From Shewanella atlantica (GTDB lineage: Bacteria; Pseudomonadota; Gammaproteobacteria; Enterobacterales; Shewanellaceae): a stretch of DNA of 64,000 nucleotides. The stretch covers positions 62,001 to 126,000 of the forward strand of contig NZ_RXNV01000005.1 in assembly GCF_003966265.1 (NCBI RefSeq), in the 5' to 3' direction. Shown piece after piece: positions 56,087 to 64,000 of the stretch; position 1 is the first letter of the stretch, and each line of letters starts with the position of its first letter. A program made the translations under genes and the position numbers. Below the pieces are notes generated by a model, which was not told the origin of the DNA, made no database searches, and worked only from the letters and a program-made list of their open reading frames with translations.

Positions 56087-57472
56087 CTACTTTTTAAATA
56101 CTTCAGGTAATTGGTATTGGTTTTTTAATACTGCTTCACTTGGCTCATATAAGCGCATGTGCAGATAGAAGTCATCTTTAGGCGCGGGTAACCAGTTACA
56201 GTTGGCTTCGGTTGGTTGCTTATGTTGGATACACAGGGTTAACGTACCGTCTCGGTTATAAACTAATTCGTCAGGTCGATTACTTGAAATGGAGTAGCGA
56301 TCAATTGGATTTTCAATCATATAGAGATCTTTCGCATCATACATGGTCACTGACCAAAACGCTTTTGCTGGTGCATCTGCAGGCATCGTCATTCTGTATT
56401 CATACTTACCATCTAATTGTTGCTCATTAGAATCGGTATATCGGTTCGGATACAGGGCTCTCTCTTTGGTGTTTAGGCCTGCTGCTCTAAAGTTAATACT
56501 GGCACGGCTGAGGTAGTCTGTTTCATATACTCCGCCTTCATACATCATCGACCAGCCGTTATTTTTAACCCCCAAGTCACGACCTGCATAAGAGATTATT
56601 TGCTGTGCAGAGCTTAATGCGCGCATCAGGCCACGCTTTTGTGCTTCAGATAGGTTCTCCTCATCGAACGGTTGAGCCAGTCCAATATTGATGTACTTGA
56701 ACTGATCTACAATGGGTGAATCTGATGCAATCGGATTACTGCGTAACTCCTGGTCAATGAGTTTGTACCAATCCAGCCCTTCAGGCCGGGTCATCGGAGG
56801 AATGCCGCCCGTAGCTTGACTTAGCTGTACAGGCTCTTGAGGTTGGCCTAGCTGAGTTAACGGGTAGTTAATGAAGCCAGCATTTACCTTGTTCGCCGCT
56901 TTTAAGTCTCGCTCTCCTGCAACGCCAACTCTTTGAATATACCAGACAAAAGGAGTGCGCGATTCAATTACTCTGTCGATGTCTTCAGGGACATCACCCT
57001 TCCATCCTTTATTGACTAACAGAAATTTACCGCCTTGAGTGCCGACATTTTCGGTAATTAAATTCTCGACCGCTTCGGTATAATTATCCAATAGCTGCAC
57101 GATAAAATAACGGTTATCAGTCACCGGTACTTCAATGACTAATGGGCCGGTGTCATTGAGGTTGATGTGCGATTGAGAATAGAGTGTATCGTTATTAACT
57201 GTCGGCACAATTCTGCTTTCTGGCCCTGATAGCTTAAGGGTTTTCCCCATCTGGTTCATTGGTGCCATGCCATTATTCAGCGGGACAGATGTTGTAGTGG
57301 ATGTCTTTCTAACTTGTGAGGTTGTTAGCGGACCTGCACCATATATAAAAGCCTGAATACCTAAGTTGTAGGCTAGCTCTTCTTCAGGATCAATTGTGTT
57401 TGCCGTTACTGCTGACGTGCTAAATACACTCATTGCAGAGCAGATAAGTGGATAGAGAATTCGTTTCTTCAT
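56087..57472 (-). CDS. DUF1254/DUF1214 exported protein 1
   Basis: A 461-aa protein. A signal peptide (1-24, ending VTA) is followed by a DUF1254 domain (about 50-185, with PTVNNDTLYSQSHINL) and a DUF1214 domain (about 330-450, ending in WLPAPKDDFYLHMRLYEPSE). The biochemical function of these paired domains is not established. A paralogue lies about 3 kb away on the other strand, so the two bracket the sulfatase maturase and LysR genes. AAGG lies before the ATG. Confidence 0.85.
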   Translation of the reverse strand: MKKRILYPLICSAMSVFSTSAVTANTIDPEEELAYNLGIQAFIYGAGPLTTSQVRKTSTTTSVPLNNGMAPMNQMGKTLKLSGPESRIVPTVNNDTLYSQSHINLNDTGPLVIEVPVTDNRYFIVQLLDNYTEAVENLITENVGTQGGKFLLVNKGWKGDVPEDIDRVIESRTPFVWYIQRVGVAGERDLKAANKVNAGFINYPLTQLGQPQEPVQLSQATGGIPPMTRPEGLDWYKLIDQELRSNPIASDSPIVDQFKYINIGLAQPFDEENLSEAQKRGLMRALSSAQQIISYAGRDLGVKNNGWSMMYEGGVYETDYLSRASINFRAAGLNTKERALYPNRYTDSNEQQLDGKYEYRMTMPADAPAKAFWSVTMYDAKDLYMIENPIDRYSISSNRPDELVYNRDGTLTLCIQHKQPTEANCNWLPAPKDDFYLHMRLYEPSEAVLKNQYQLPEVFKK

Positions 57473-57713
57473 AGTAAGCCTTGCGTAGTTAATGGCGATG
57501 GCCAGAGTGTATGAGACAAGGCTTTAAAAATGTTAAATAGTGAATATCAAGAATCTTAATACTGCGAATCGACATACATAGACTCTTGTTTTAAAACGAA
57601 TAAACATTCAAGCCGTTGGCGTGAAGAGCTAATGGAATAGCTGAGGGGTTTTCAGGCTATTGTGACAGACTTTATTAATCTCTATTTTAAAATAAAGATG
57701 TTTGGAGACCTGT

Positions 57714-58865
57714 ATGAATCACCTTAATTTACCGTTTAGTTTGTTCATTAAATCTGAAGGAGCAAAATGTAATTTAGATTGCAGCTATTGCTACTACTTA
57801 AACCACTTAGATGAAGCAGATAAAAACTGCTCAATGAGTGAAGAGTTAATGGAACAATTGATAAAAGAGCACATAAAATCACAGCCAAATAAAGCGGAAA
57901 AGGTCGATTTCATTTGGCATGGCGGTGAGCCAATGCTTAGGGGGTTGGAGTTTTACCAAAGCGCAGTGAAGAAACAGCATGAGTCGACCACCCGAAAAGT
58001 GGTGATGAACACCATGCAAACTAACGGCACCTTGATTAATGAACGCTGGGCACAATTCTTTTCTGACCATAACTTCATGTTGGGGGTCAGTATCGACGGC
58101 CCCAACCTGCTTAACGACATTGCTCGGATCGATAAGAAAGGTCACTCCTCTTTCGAGCGCACAATGCGCGGCATAAAGCATCTTAAAAACTTCAATGTTG
58201 AGTTTAATACCTTAACCGTAGTGAATAATAAAACCTATCGCCACGCCAAGCATATCTATCCATTTTTGAAAGAAGCTGGCAGTGGTTATATGCAGTTTCA
58301 ACCTTGCGTCGATCATGAACTTGATAGCCGCTCAGAGTACAACTGGTCGTTAACAGGAAAGCAGTGGGGCTTGTTTCTCTGTGAGCTTTTTGACCTCTGG
58401 AGCGAAAAAGATGTAGGCAAAGTTTATATCCAGTTTTTTGAAAACTGCTTGATGATATTGATGGGCTATAAAAGCCAGATGTGCCACCACAGTAGGACCT
58501 GTGGCCAGCAGTTGATGGTTGAAACCGATGGATCAGTTTATAGCTGCGATCATTATGGTTATGACGAGTTCAAGCTCAGTAACAGCGAGTCCAGCTTAAA
58601 AGCGATGGCAAACAGTGAGAGGCAAGTTACCTTTGGCGCGGCAAAATATGAAGCATTGAGTAACAAGTGTCGCGATTGTGATTTTCTCGACATATGTAAC
58701 GGCGGCTGCCCTAAAAATAGAACGCTAAAAACAGCGCAAGGTGAGAATCATAACGTGCTTTGCGAGGGTTACGAGATCTTTTTTAAACATGCTTTGCCTA
58801 AGATGCTGTCGATGGTCGATGCGATGAAACAGGGCTATTCACCTGCTTTCTTCCCCATTTTTTAA
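57714..58865 (+). CDS. Anaerobic sulfatase-maturating enzyme (radical SAM, SPASM)
   Basis: A 383-aa radical-SAM enzyme that converts the active-site Ser or Cys of sulfatases to formylglycine without oxygen. The SAM cluster motif is Cys19-x3-Cys23-x2-Cys26 (CNLDCSYC). The C-terminal SPASM region carries the auxiliary-cluster cysteines (CDHYGYDE, CRDCDFLDICNGGCP, VLCEGY). It is next to a Ser-type sulfatase, the expected client. I use the ATG with GGAG 6 nt upstream, not the TTG four codons earlier. Confidence 0.92.
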   Translation: MNHLNLPFSLFIKSEGAKCNLDCSYCYYLNHLDEADKNCSMSEELMEQLIKEHIKSQPNKAEKVDFIWHGGEPMLRGLEFYQSAVKKQHESTTRKVVMNTMQTNGTLINERWAQFFSDHNFMLGVSIDGPNLLNDIARIDKKGHSSFERTMRGIKHLKNFNVEFNTLTVVNNKTYRHAKHIYPFLKEAGSGYMQFQPCVDHELDSRSEYNWSLTGKQWGLFLCELFDLWSEKDVGKVYIQFFENCLMILMGYKSQMCHHSRTCGQQLMVETDGSVYSCDHYGYDEFKLSNSESSLKAMANSERQVTFGAAKYEALSNKCRDCDFLDICNGGCPKNRTLKTAQGENHNVLCEGYEIFFKHALPKMLSMVDAMKQGYSPAFFPIF

Positions 58866-58968
58866 ACATTTGGTAGCGAGTAAATATCGGCAATCCGGCA
58901 TTTATCAATAACATGAGTATGTTATAGCGGCAAAATGTTCTTATAATGAATTTTTAAATGGAATCGTA

Positions 58969-59874
58969 ATGGTTGTCATGTCGAACGATTATAATTTATT
59001 GCGCTTGCTATTGGTCTTAAATGAAACAAGACAAACAGTGCAGGCCGCCAAAGCTTTAAATGTGAGTCAGCCAACCATTAGCGTTATGCTGAAAAAGCTA
59101 CGTGAGCAGTTTAATGATGAACTATTCGTGCGCAGCAAAACTCAACTTGAGCCCACACCAAAGTGTTTAACTATCATTGCTAAACTACCGGACTTACTTG
59201 AGCAGATGGAGCAGTTGTACTTAGATGCAGAGGTGTGGAATATTGCCGATATGTCTGGCGAGCTCAAGTTGCTGCTTCCCTCCCCGTTGATGGCTGTTAT
59301 CGGTGCGCCGCTTATTGGTAAGCTTACTAAGCTCGCCCCTAAACTCACCGTTGAGTGTGCTCATTGGGGCCACAATGCCGTACAACTTCTAGAGCGCGAT
59401 CCTAAAGCTTGGGGAATATCTTACTTGCCGATGGATACCAATAAGGTTTTATATCAGCGTGACCTTGGTTACGACAAGTTCATGTTAATTATGCGCAAAG
59501 GCCATCCGCTTCAAGACAATACGCTTACCGAAGTTCTCAACTATCCAATCTGCGTTAATACTATTCCAGGTTACACTGAGCCCTCAAAGGCTGAAATGCT
59601 GATTAAGAAATATGACCTCGATGGACATATTAACTTGCGCTGCAGTGACATGAGCATGATGCTCAAACTGGTTAAAGACAGCGACTTTATCTGCGTGGCT
59701 ACTGAAAAATGCGCTACAGTACTGGGAAATGACTATCGCTATGAGGGGTTACCTAAAGAGCTTTATAAGGATACCTTCAGACGCTCGTACGCCTTATTTA
59801 CCCATCAACGAAATCGACATAATCCATTAACGGACTGGCTAGAGCATGAAATCTTAGCCTTAATGAACCAATAG
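58969..59874 (+). CDS. LysR-family regulator of the sulfatase/DUF1254 cluster
   Basis: A 301-aa regulator with an N-terminal winged helix (about 6-65: ALNVSQPTISVMLKKLREQF) and an effector-binding domain (about 95-295). It lies between the maturase and the second DUF1254 gene, so local control is likely. The effector is unknown. Either ATG (1 or 4) could start it. Confidence 0.88.
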   Translation: MVVMSNDYNLLRLLLVLNETRQTVQAAKALNVSQPTISVMLKKLREQFNDELFVRSKTQLEPTPKCLTIIAKLPDLLEQMEQLYLDAEVWNIADMSGELKLLLPSPLMAVIGAPLIGKLTKLAPKLTVECAHWGHNAVQLLERDPKAWGISYLPMDTNKVLYQRDLGYDKFMLIMRKGHPLQDNTLTEVLNYPICVNTIPGYTEPSKAEMLIKKYDLDGHINLRCSDMSMMLKLVKDSDFICVATEKCATVLGNDYRYEGLPKELYKDTFRRSYALFTHQRNRHNPLTDWLEHEILALMNQ

Positions 59875-60086
59875 CATAAACCTAGCCCTTCAAATTCGCA
59901 TGCGCCGATGATTTCCAAGGCTTAAATCAGTACGGCGCAGGCTCCAACCTTCCCCTTCAATAAGCTGTAACTCGTATATTTACAGCCAGTTCTCCCCATC
60001 GATTCAGGCTATTAAATAACGTAATAATCACTATCACCCCTTTTTTATCCGTTTTTATTTATCGTTTAAAAAAACGGAGAAACACT

Positions 60087-61508
60087 ATGATTAAAAGCCA
60101 TTTAGCTAAAGTCGTACTGGCTATCGCCATTGCAACGTCACCAGTTTGTTATGCAGAGCAAAGTTCGCAAAATACTCAGTCAGAACAGACATTAACCATC
60201 CAACAAAGTTTACTCGGTGAAACCTACAGCTTGGGTGTAAATGCCTATCTGTGGGGTTCAGCATTGGTAAGAATGGAGCAGATCTCCCGCCAATATACCG
60301 ACATCAGCTCGCCTCAAGCAGATACCAGTTATCGCGCCCCCTTAAACGAGTTTGGACACGCCAGAAGACTCAGTTCACCGGCAGACAAAGACATGCCAAC
60401 GGCGAACCGAGATACCTTGTACTCAAGTGCAGTATTGGACGTTTCTGAGGAGCCAATCGTACTATCCGTGCCAGATGTTGAAGATAGATACTTTGTCATC
60501 AACATGTTTGATATGTGGCACAACCTATTTCAATACGTTGGTACTCGTGAAACTGGCAGCCTCGCCAAAGAGTTCCTTATCGTGCCACCTGGCTGGAAAG
60601 GGGAAGCGCCTCGCAACACTAAAGTGATCGAAGCACCGACAGACAAAGTCTGGTTGTGGGGCCGCACACAGGTCTTAGGTGAGCAAGACTATGCCAATGT
60701 ACATGCCGTACAAGACAAATATGAGCTCACACCATTAAGCGAGTATTTAGGTCGACCAGCCAAGCAAGTCGCTACCGAACTTAGCGCAAGACCAGGGCAA
60801 GAGGAGGATGCGCTACGCTTCTTCACTGAGCTGGCAGAGTACGTCAAACAAAACCCTCTTGATGAGCGCCAACAGGCACTGTTTGGTCAGTTTGAAAAGA
60901 TTGGTTTAACTAAGCAAGGTTTTGACGTCACTAAACTATCTCCAGAAATGCAGCAGGTGTTGGTGCAAGCCATGACTGATGCCCAGCAGATTATCAGTGC
61001 TCAAGTGGCAAACCCGAATACGCTCGAAGTCAAAGATGGCTGGTTCTATGCGTTTGAACTCGATGATTTTGGTGATGACAACGCCTTAAGATCACTGATT
61101 GCCGGACCGTACCTTGGTGGGCAAGGACCAAACGAAGCTATCTACCCAATCACCTACACCGACGGTAAAGGCAAGCCTCTGAATGGTGGTCAAGGCTACA
61201 AGATGAGCTTTGATAAAGCCCCACCAGTAGGTGCTTTTTGGTCACTGACGGTATACGACGCCAAAACCAAACTCTTGGTCAGTAATGAGATAAAGCGTTA
61301 CAGCGTCAATAACCTCACCGATCTCGATAAAAACGCCGATGGCTCATTCGACATCCATCTGCAGCATGACAACCCCGCTGGAGACAAATCCGCTAACTGG
61401 TTACCGACGCCAGAAGGCAATTTCTATGTACTCGCCAGGCTCTACATTCCATCGAAAGAGATCCTTGAGATGAAGTGGACAGTGCCTGCGATCCAAAACC
61501 TTAAATAA
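60087..61508 (+). CDS. DUF1254/DUF1214 exported protein 2
   Basis: A 473-aa protein with a signal peptide (1-23, ending CYA), a DUF1254 domain (about 45-200, with PTANRDTLYSSAVLDV) and a DUF1214 domain (about 340-465). It is clearly related to the leftward DUF1254 gene over its whole length but not identical. GGAG lies before the ATG. The sulfatase follows after 39 nt, so they are probably one operon. Confidence 0.86.
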   Translation: MIKSHLAKVVLAIAIATSPVCYAEQSSQNTQSEQTLTIQQSLLGETYSLGVNAYLWGSALVRMEQISRQYTDISSPQADTSYRAPLNEFGHARRLSSPADKDMPTANRDTLYSSAVLDVSEEPIVLSVPDVEDRYFVINMFDMWHNLFQYVGTRETGSLAKEFLIVPPGWKGEAPRNTKVIEAPTDKVWLWGRTQVLGEQDYANVHAVQDKYELTPLSEYLGRPAKQVATELSARPGQEEDALRFFTELAEYVKQNPLDERQQALFGQFEKIGLTKQGFDVTKLSPEMQQVLVQAMTDAQQIISAQVANPNTLEVKDGWFYAFELDDFGDDNALRSLIAGPYLGGQGPNEAIYPITYTDGKGKPLNGGQGYKMSFDKAPPVGAFWSLTVYDAKTKLLVSNEIKRYSVNNLTDLDKNADGSFDIHLQHDNPAGDKSANWLPTPEGNFYVLARLYIPSKEILEMKWTVPAIQNLK

Positions 61509-61547
61509 CGTTTCTCATTACTCAGTTAAATAGATCTAGGAGCCATT

Positions 61548-63101
61548 ATGGTTAACAAATTAACCAAGTCAGCGATCGCCTTAGCAGTTGTTGCCTCTAC
61601 CGGTGTGTCAGCAGCATCAACTCAGCCTAACGTCGTTGCCATCATGTTAGATGATGTCACCACCATGGATATCTCCGCATATCACCGCGGTTTAGGCGCA
61701 GTCAGTACGCCTAATATCGACCGTATTGCCGAGCGCGGCATGATGGTAAGTGATTACTATGCTCAAGGCAGTTCAACTGCGGGTCGCTCTGCCTTTATTA
61801 CTGGCCAATATCCTATTCGAACCGGCTTAACCTCTGTCGGCCAACCAGGTTCGACTCGTGGTTTGCAAAAAGAGGACCCAACGCTCGCAGAGATGCTAAA
61901 AGACAAAGGTTATGCCACGGTGCATGTGGGTAAAAGCCATTTAGGCGATAATAATCCCCACCTACCAACAGTGCACGGCTTTGATGAGTTCTACGGCTTC
62001 CTGTATCACCTAAACGTGATGGAGATGCACGAGCAGCCTGAGTTTCCAAAAGACCCTAACTTCAAAGGGCGCGGTCGCAACATGATCCATACCGTCGCGA
62101 CCGATAAGTTTGACGATACTGTTGACCCCCGTTTTGGTGTAGTCGGTAAGCAAACAATTAGCGACCAAGGTGAACTGGGTTCTAAGCGGATGCAGACTGT
62201 CGATGGTGAGTTCTTAGATTTTGCTATCAACTGGCTAGAAAAGCATGAAGCGACGAATGACGACCAGCCATATTTCATGTGGTACAACCCAACGCGTATG
62301 CACCAGAAAACCCATGTGCGCCCTGAGTACCAAGGTGCTAGCCAACATAATACCTACTATGACGGTTTAGTTGAGCTCGATGATCAAATTGGTGTGCTTC
62401 TCGACAAGCTAGAAGCGACCGGAGAGATAGACAACACCATCATCCTATTTACCTCCGACAACGGCGTGAATCTGGACCATTGGCCTGATTCCGGAGCGGC
62501 GTCTTTCCGTGGCCAAAAAGGTACCACTTGGGATGGCGGCTTCCGCGTACCTATGTTAGTGAGCTGGCCAGCTAAGATCCCTCAAGGAGAATACACCGAT
62601 GGTTTGATGTCTGCCGAAGATTGGGTGCCAACGATTATGGCTGCGGCGGGTGACGCGAATATCAAGCAAGACTTGCTAACAGGCAAGAAGATTAACGACG
62701 AAACCTACAAGGTGCATATCGATGGTTATAACCAACTGGATATGTTGACTGAGGGTGGCAAGAGTAATCGGCATGAGTTCTTCTTCTATAACGAGAATAG
62801 CTTAAATGCATTCCGTGTTGATGAGTGGAAAGTACACCTTAAAACCAAAACCGAATGGATTGCCCCTGCAGATGAGTGGCCATTGGGCATGATCCTCAAT
62901 ATTAAAGCGGATCCGTTTGAGCGCTCTCCTGATACCCGCGGTTGGTTCCTGTGGATGAAAGAGAAGACTTGGGTACTGCCAAAGCTACTAAAAGCGGTTG
63001 GTAAGCATCAGCAGTCACTTCAAGCCTTCCCTCCTCGTTTAACAAACGGCGGCATTGGTATGAACGACAAGTCTGTCGTTGAAGAAAAGAGCAAAAAATA
63101 A
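61548..63101 (+). CDS. Secreted arylsulfatase, Ser-type
   Basis: A 517-aa periplasmic or secreted sulfatase. A signal peptide (1-23) is followed by the metal site LDD (35-36) and the signature GSSTAGRSAFITG. The residue to be converted to formylglycine is Ser76 in S-T-A-G-R, the S-x-A-x-R variant of the C/S-x-P/A-x-R motif. FTSDNGV and the GTTWDGGFRVP loop complete the active site. A Ser in this position requires the anaerobic maturase, encoded 3.8 kb upstream. Substrate not predictable; marine sulfated sugars or aryl sulfates are likely classes. Confidence 0.93.
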   Translation: MVNKLTKSAIALAVVASTGVSAASTQPNVVAIMLDDVTTMDISAYHRGLGAVSTPNIDRIAERGMMVSDYYAQGSSTAGRSAFITGQYPIRTGLTSVGQPGSTRGLQKEDPTLAEMLKDKGYATVHVGKSHLGDNNPHLPTVHGFDEFYGFLYHLNVMEMHEQPEFPKDPNFKGRGRNMIHTVATDKFDDTVDPRFGVVGKQTISDQGELGSKRMQTVDGEFLDFAINWLEKHEATNDDQPYFMWYNPTRMHQKTHVRPEYQGASQHNTYYDGLVELDDQIGVLLDKLEATGEIDNTIILFTSDNGVNLDHWPDSGAASFRGQKGTTWDGGFRVPMLVSWPAKIPQGEYTDGLMSAEDWVPTIMAAAGDANIKQDLLTGKKINDETYKVHIDGYNQLDMLTEGGKSNRHEFFFYNENSLNAFRVDEWKVHLKTKTEWIAPADEWPLGMILNIKADPFERSPDTRGWFLWMKEKTWVLPKLLKAVGKHQQSLQAFPPRLTNGGIGMNDKSVVEEKSKK

Positions 63102-63108
63102 CCATAGC

Positions 63109-63128
63109 AGGTGCGCTCAAGCGCACCT
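63109..63128 (+). terminator. Hairpin after the sulfatase gene
   Basis: Perfect 9-bp stem AGGTGCGCT / AGCGCACCT with a 2-nt loop, between the sulfatase and the barrel gene. There is only a weak T run, so it may attenuate rather than stop transcription. Confidence 0.5.
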
Positions 63129-63155
63129 CATTCTTGATTTGCAGGGGATATATAG

Positions 63156-63794
63156 ATGGTTAACAGAACATTGCCGGCGCTAATGGCACTCGTGATTTCA
63201 CAGCTTGTTTACGCTGAAGAGCCCGCTGATATGACTGACCCTATGTCGGTCTATACCGGTGGCGAAATTGTAGCGGGCAACAAAGGGCTGGGCGCGACGT
63301 TTCAGTTTGGTATTTCCAAAGGGGATTGGGGCGCACTAGGTAAATTAGAAGCTAAAAATAACTTCGAAAACTATCGGGTACGTTTTTTTACCCCAAATAA
63401 GAAGACCGGCACCGGACTTTTTATCGATGCAGGGCATGATTTCTCTGTTGATGGACTCACTAGCAACTACGCCACAGTCGGGGTGATGCAGGTCTTCCCG
63501 CTTTCCGACAAAGTTAAATTATACAGTGCATTAACCTACGGCAAGAGTTGGGAGGCAAATGACCAATTCAGAGAAACTCGCATTATCTCCAGTGTTAACT
63601 ACTTCAAATATGACTTTGCCGAAAAGTTCTTTTTACAGATCGCACCGCAATACAGCTACGGCTTAGATGGTGAAGAAACAAGAAGGTTTTCCGCCGAGTT
63701 TCAAATTGGTTACAAGGTCGATCAAGACAACGTTGTAGTGATCACGGGGGATAGTGATAACAACGCCTGGATAACGTATCGCGCCCGATTCTAA
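63156..63794 (+). CDS. Outer-membrane beta-barrel protein
   Basis: A 212-aa protein. A signal peptide (1-20, ending VYA) is followed by about eight to ten amphipathic beta strands and the terminal signature ITYRARF. It is the size of a small closed barrel. It follows the sulfatase gene in the same direction and could serve as its uptake pore; this is inference from position. I do not recognise the family. Confidence 0.75.
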   Translation: MVNRTLPALMALVISQLVYAEEPADMTDPMSVYTGGEIVAGNKGLGATFQFGISKGDWGALGKLEAKNNFENYRVRFFTPNKKTGTGLFIDAGHDFSVDGLTSNYATVGVMQVFPLSDKVKLYSALTYGKSWEANDQFRETRIISSVNYFKYDFAEKFFLQIAPQYSYGLDGEETRRFSAEFQIGYKVDQDNVVVITGDSDNNAWITYRARF

Positions 63795-63934
63795 TGAATA
63801 TCGCTATGTCACGTAAGACTGTTAAGCCTGTCTCTTAACTGTACCCATTCATAAGGCCGCAGGTATTAGATGGTCAATCCTGGCATGACTACCCACATCC
63901 TCCACACAGTAAAAGGTGGAGCTTGGAGCAAGAG

Positions 63935-64000
63935 ATGATTGACGTAAAAAACCACAAATTACTGTTAGCTTTAATGGGCTCATCGGTATTGTTTGGCTGT
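63935..64000 (+). CDS. Start of a lipoprotein gene, cut by the window edge
   Basis: The last 22 codons in the window read MIDVKNHKLLLALMG, then SSVLFGC: a lipoprotein signal with lipobox LFGC. GGAG lies 6 nt before the ATG. The body of the protein lies beyond the window. Confidence 0.65.
   Translation, partial: MIDVKNHKLLLALMGSSVLFGC

Overview
The window is a chromosomal segment of a gammaproteobacterium, almost certainly a marine Shewanella. The evidence is the gene content and order: an ExeM-type surface nuclease, a napDAGHB (beta-type) periplasmic nitrate reductase operon without napC, a single-chain multifunctional acetyl-CoA carboxylase next to a divergent LysR gene, a small CCGSCS-like protein, and the run endA-rsmE-gshB. 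The genus call is an inference from family knowledge, not from a search.

Layout. 1-7.8 kb (minus strand): an extracellular-DNA and nucleotide scavenging locus, consisting of an outer-membrane porin, the ExeM-type nuclease, a second large nuclease (two lamin-tail domains plus endonuclease I) and a lipoprotein 5'-nucleotidase cut by the window edge. Both nucleases end in a GlyGly-CTERM-like surface-sorting tail. 7.8-10.6 kb: a CsgD/VpsT-like LuxR regulator and a DUF2238 membrane protein. Each is followed by extra copies of its own 3' end: a five-copy tandem array behind the regulator and one in-frame copy behind the membrane gene. 10.8-20.9 kb: serA, ygfZ, a DksA-like zinc-finger gene, a Kef-type antiporter, a periplasmic thioredoxin with a Cys/His-rich partner, and an ABC exporter with an AttH/CrtC-like lipoprotein. 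21.4-26.3 kb: the nap operon, with a perfect CRP site and NarP-like heptamers upstream. 26.4-34.5 kb: a diguanylate cyclase, a P-type ATPase, a double universal-stress protein, a second antiporter, DUF5062 and a RimB-RimK fusion. 34.8-40.3 kb: the fused acetyl-CoA carboxylase and its divergent LysR regulator. 40.4-55.6 kb: the CCGSCS-like protein, a pyroglutamyl-peptidase homologue with the catalytic Cys changed to Ser, a SprT-like protease, endA, rsmE, gshB, phoA, a PstS-like/porin/GGDEF-EAL operon, rsmC, a FapA-like protein and an M50 protease.

At about 55.8 kb lies the 3' half of a tRNA-Leu(CAA) gene on the minus strand, broken at the anticodon loop and still followed by a tRNA-type terminator. 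This looks like the distal att scar of an integrated island. What follows to the window edge fits an island: two DUF1254 proteins, an anaerobic sulfatase maturase, a Ser-type sulfatase, a LysR regulator, an outer-membrane barrel and the start of a lipoprotein.

Two themes recur. The first is phosphorus acquisition from DNA: nucleases, 5'-nucleotidase, alkaline phosphatase, EndA, porins and a PstS-like protein tied to c-di-GMP. The second is c-di-GMP and biofilm control: two GGDEF proteins, one with EAL, and a CsgD-like regulator. The most unusual structure is the pair of gene-3'-end duplications at 8.4-10.1 kb.
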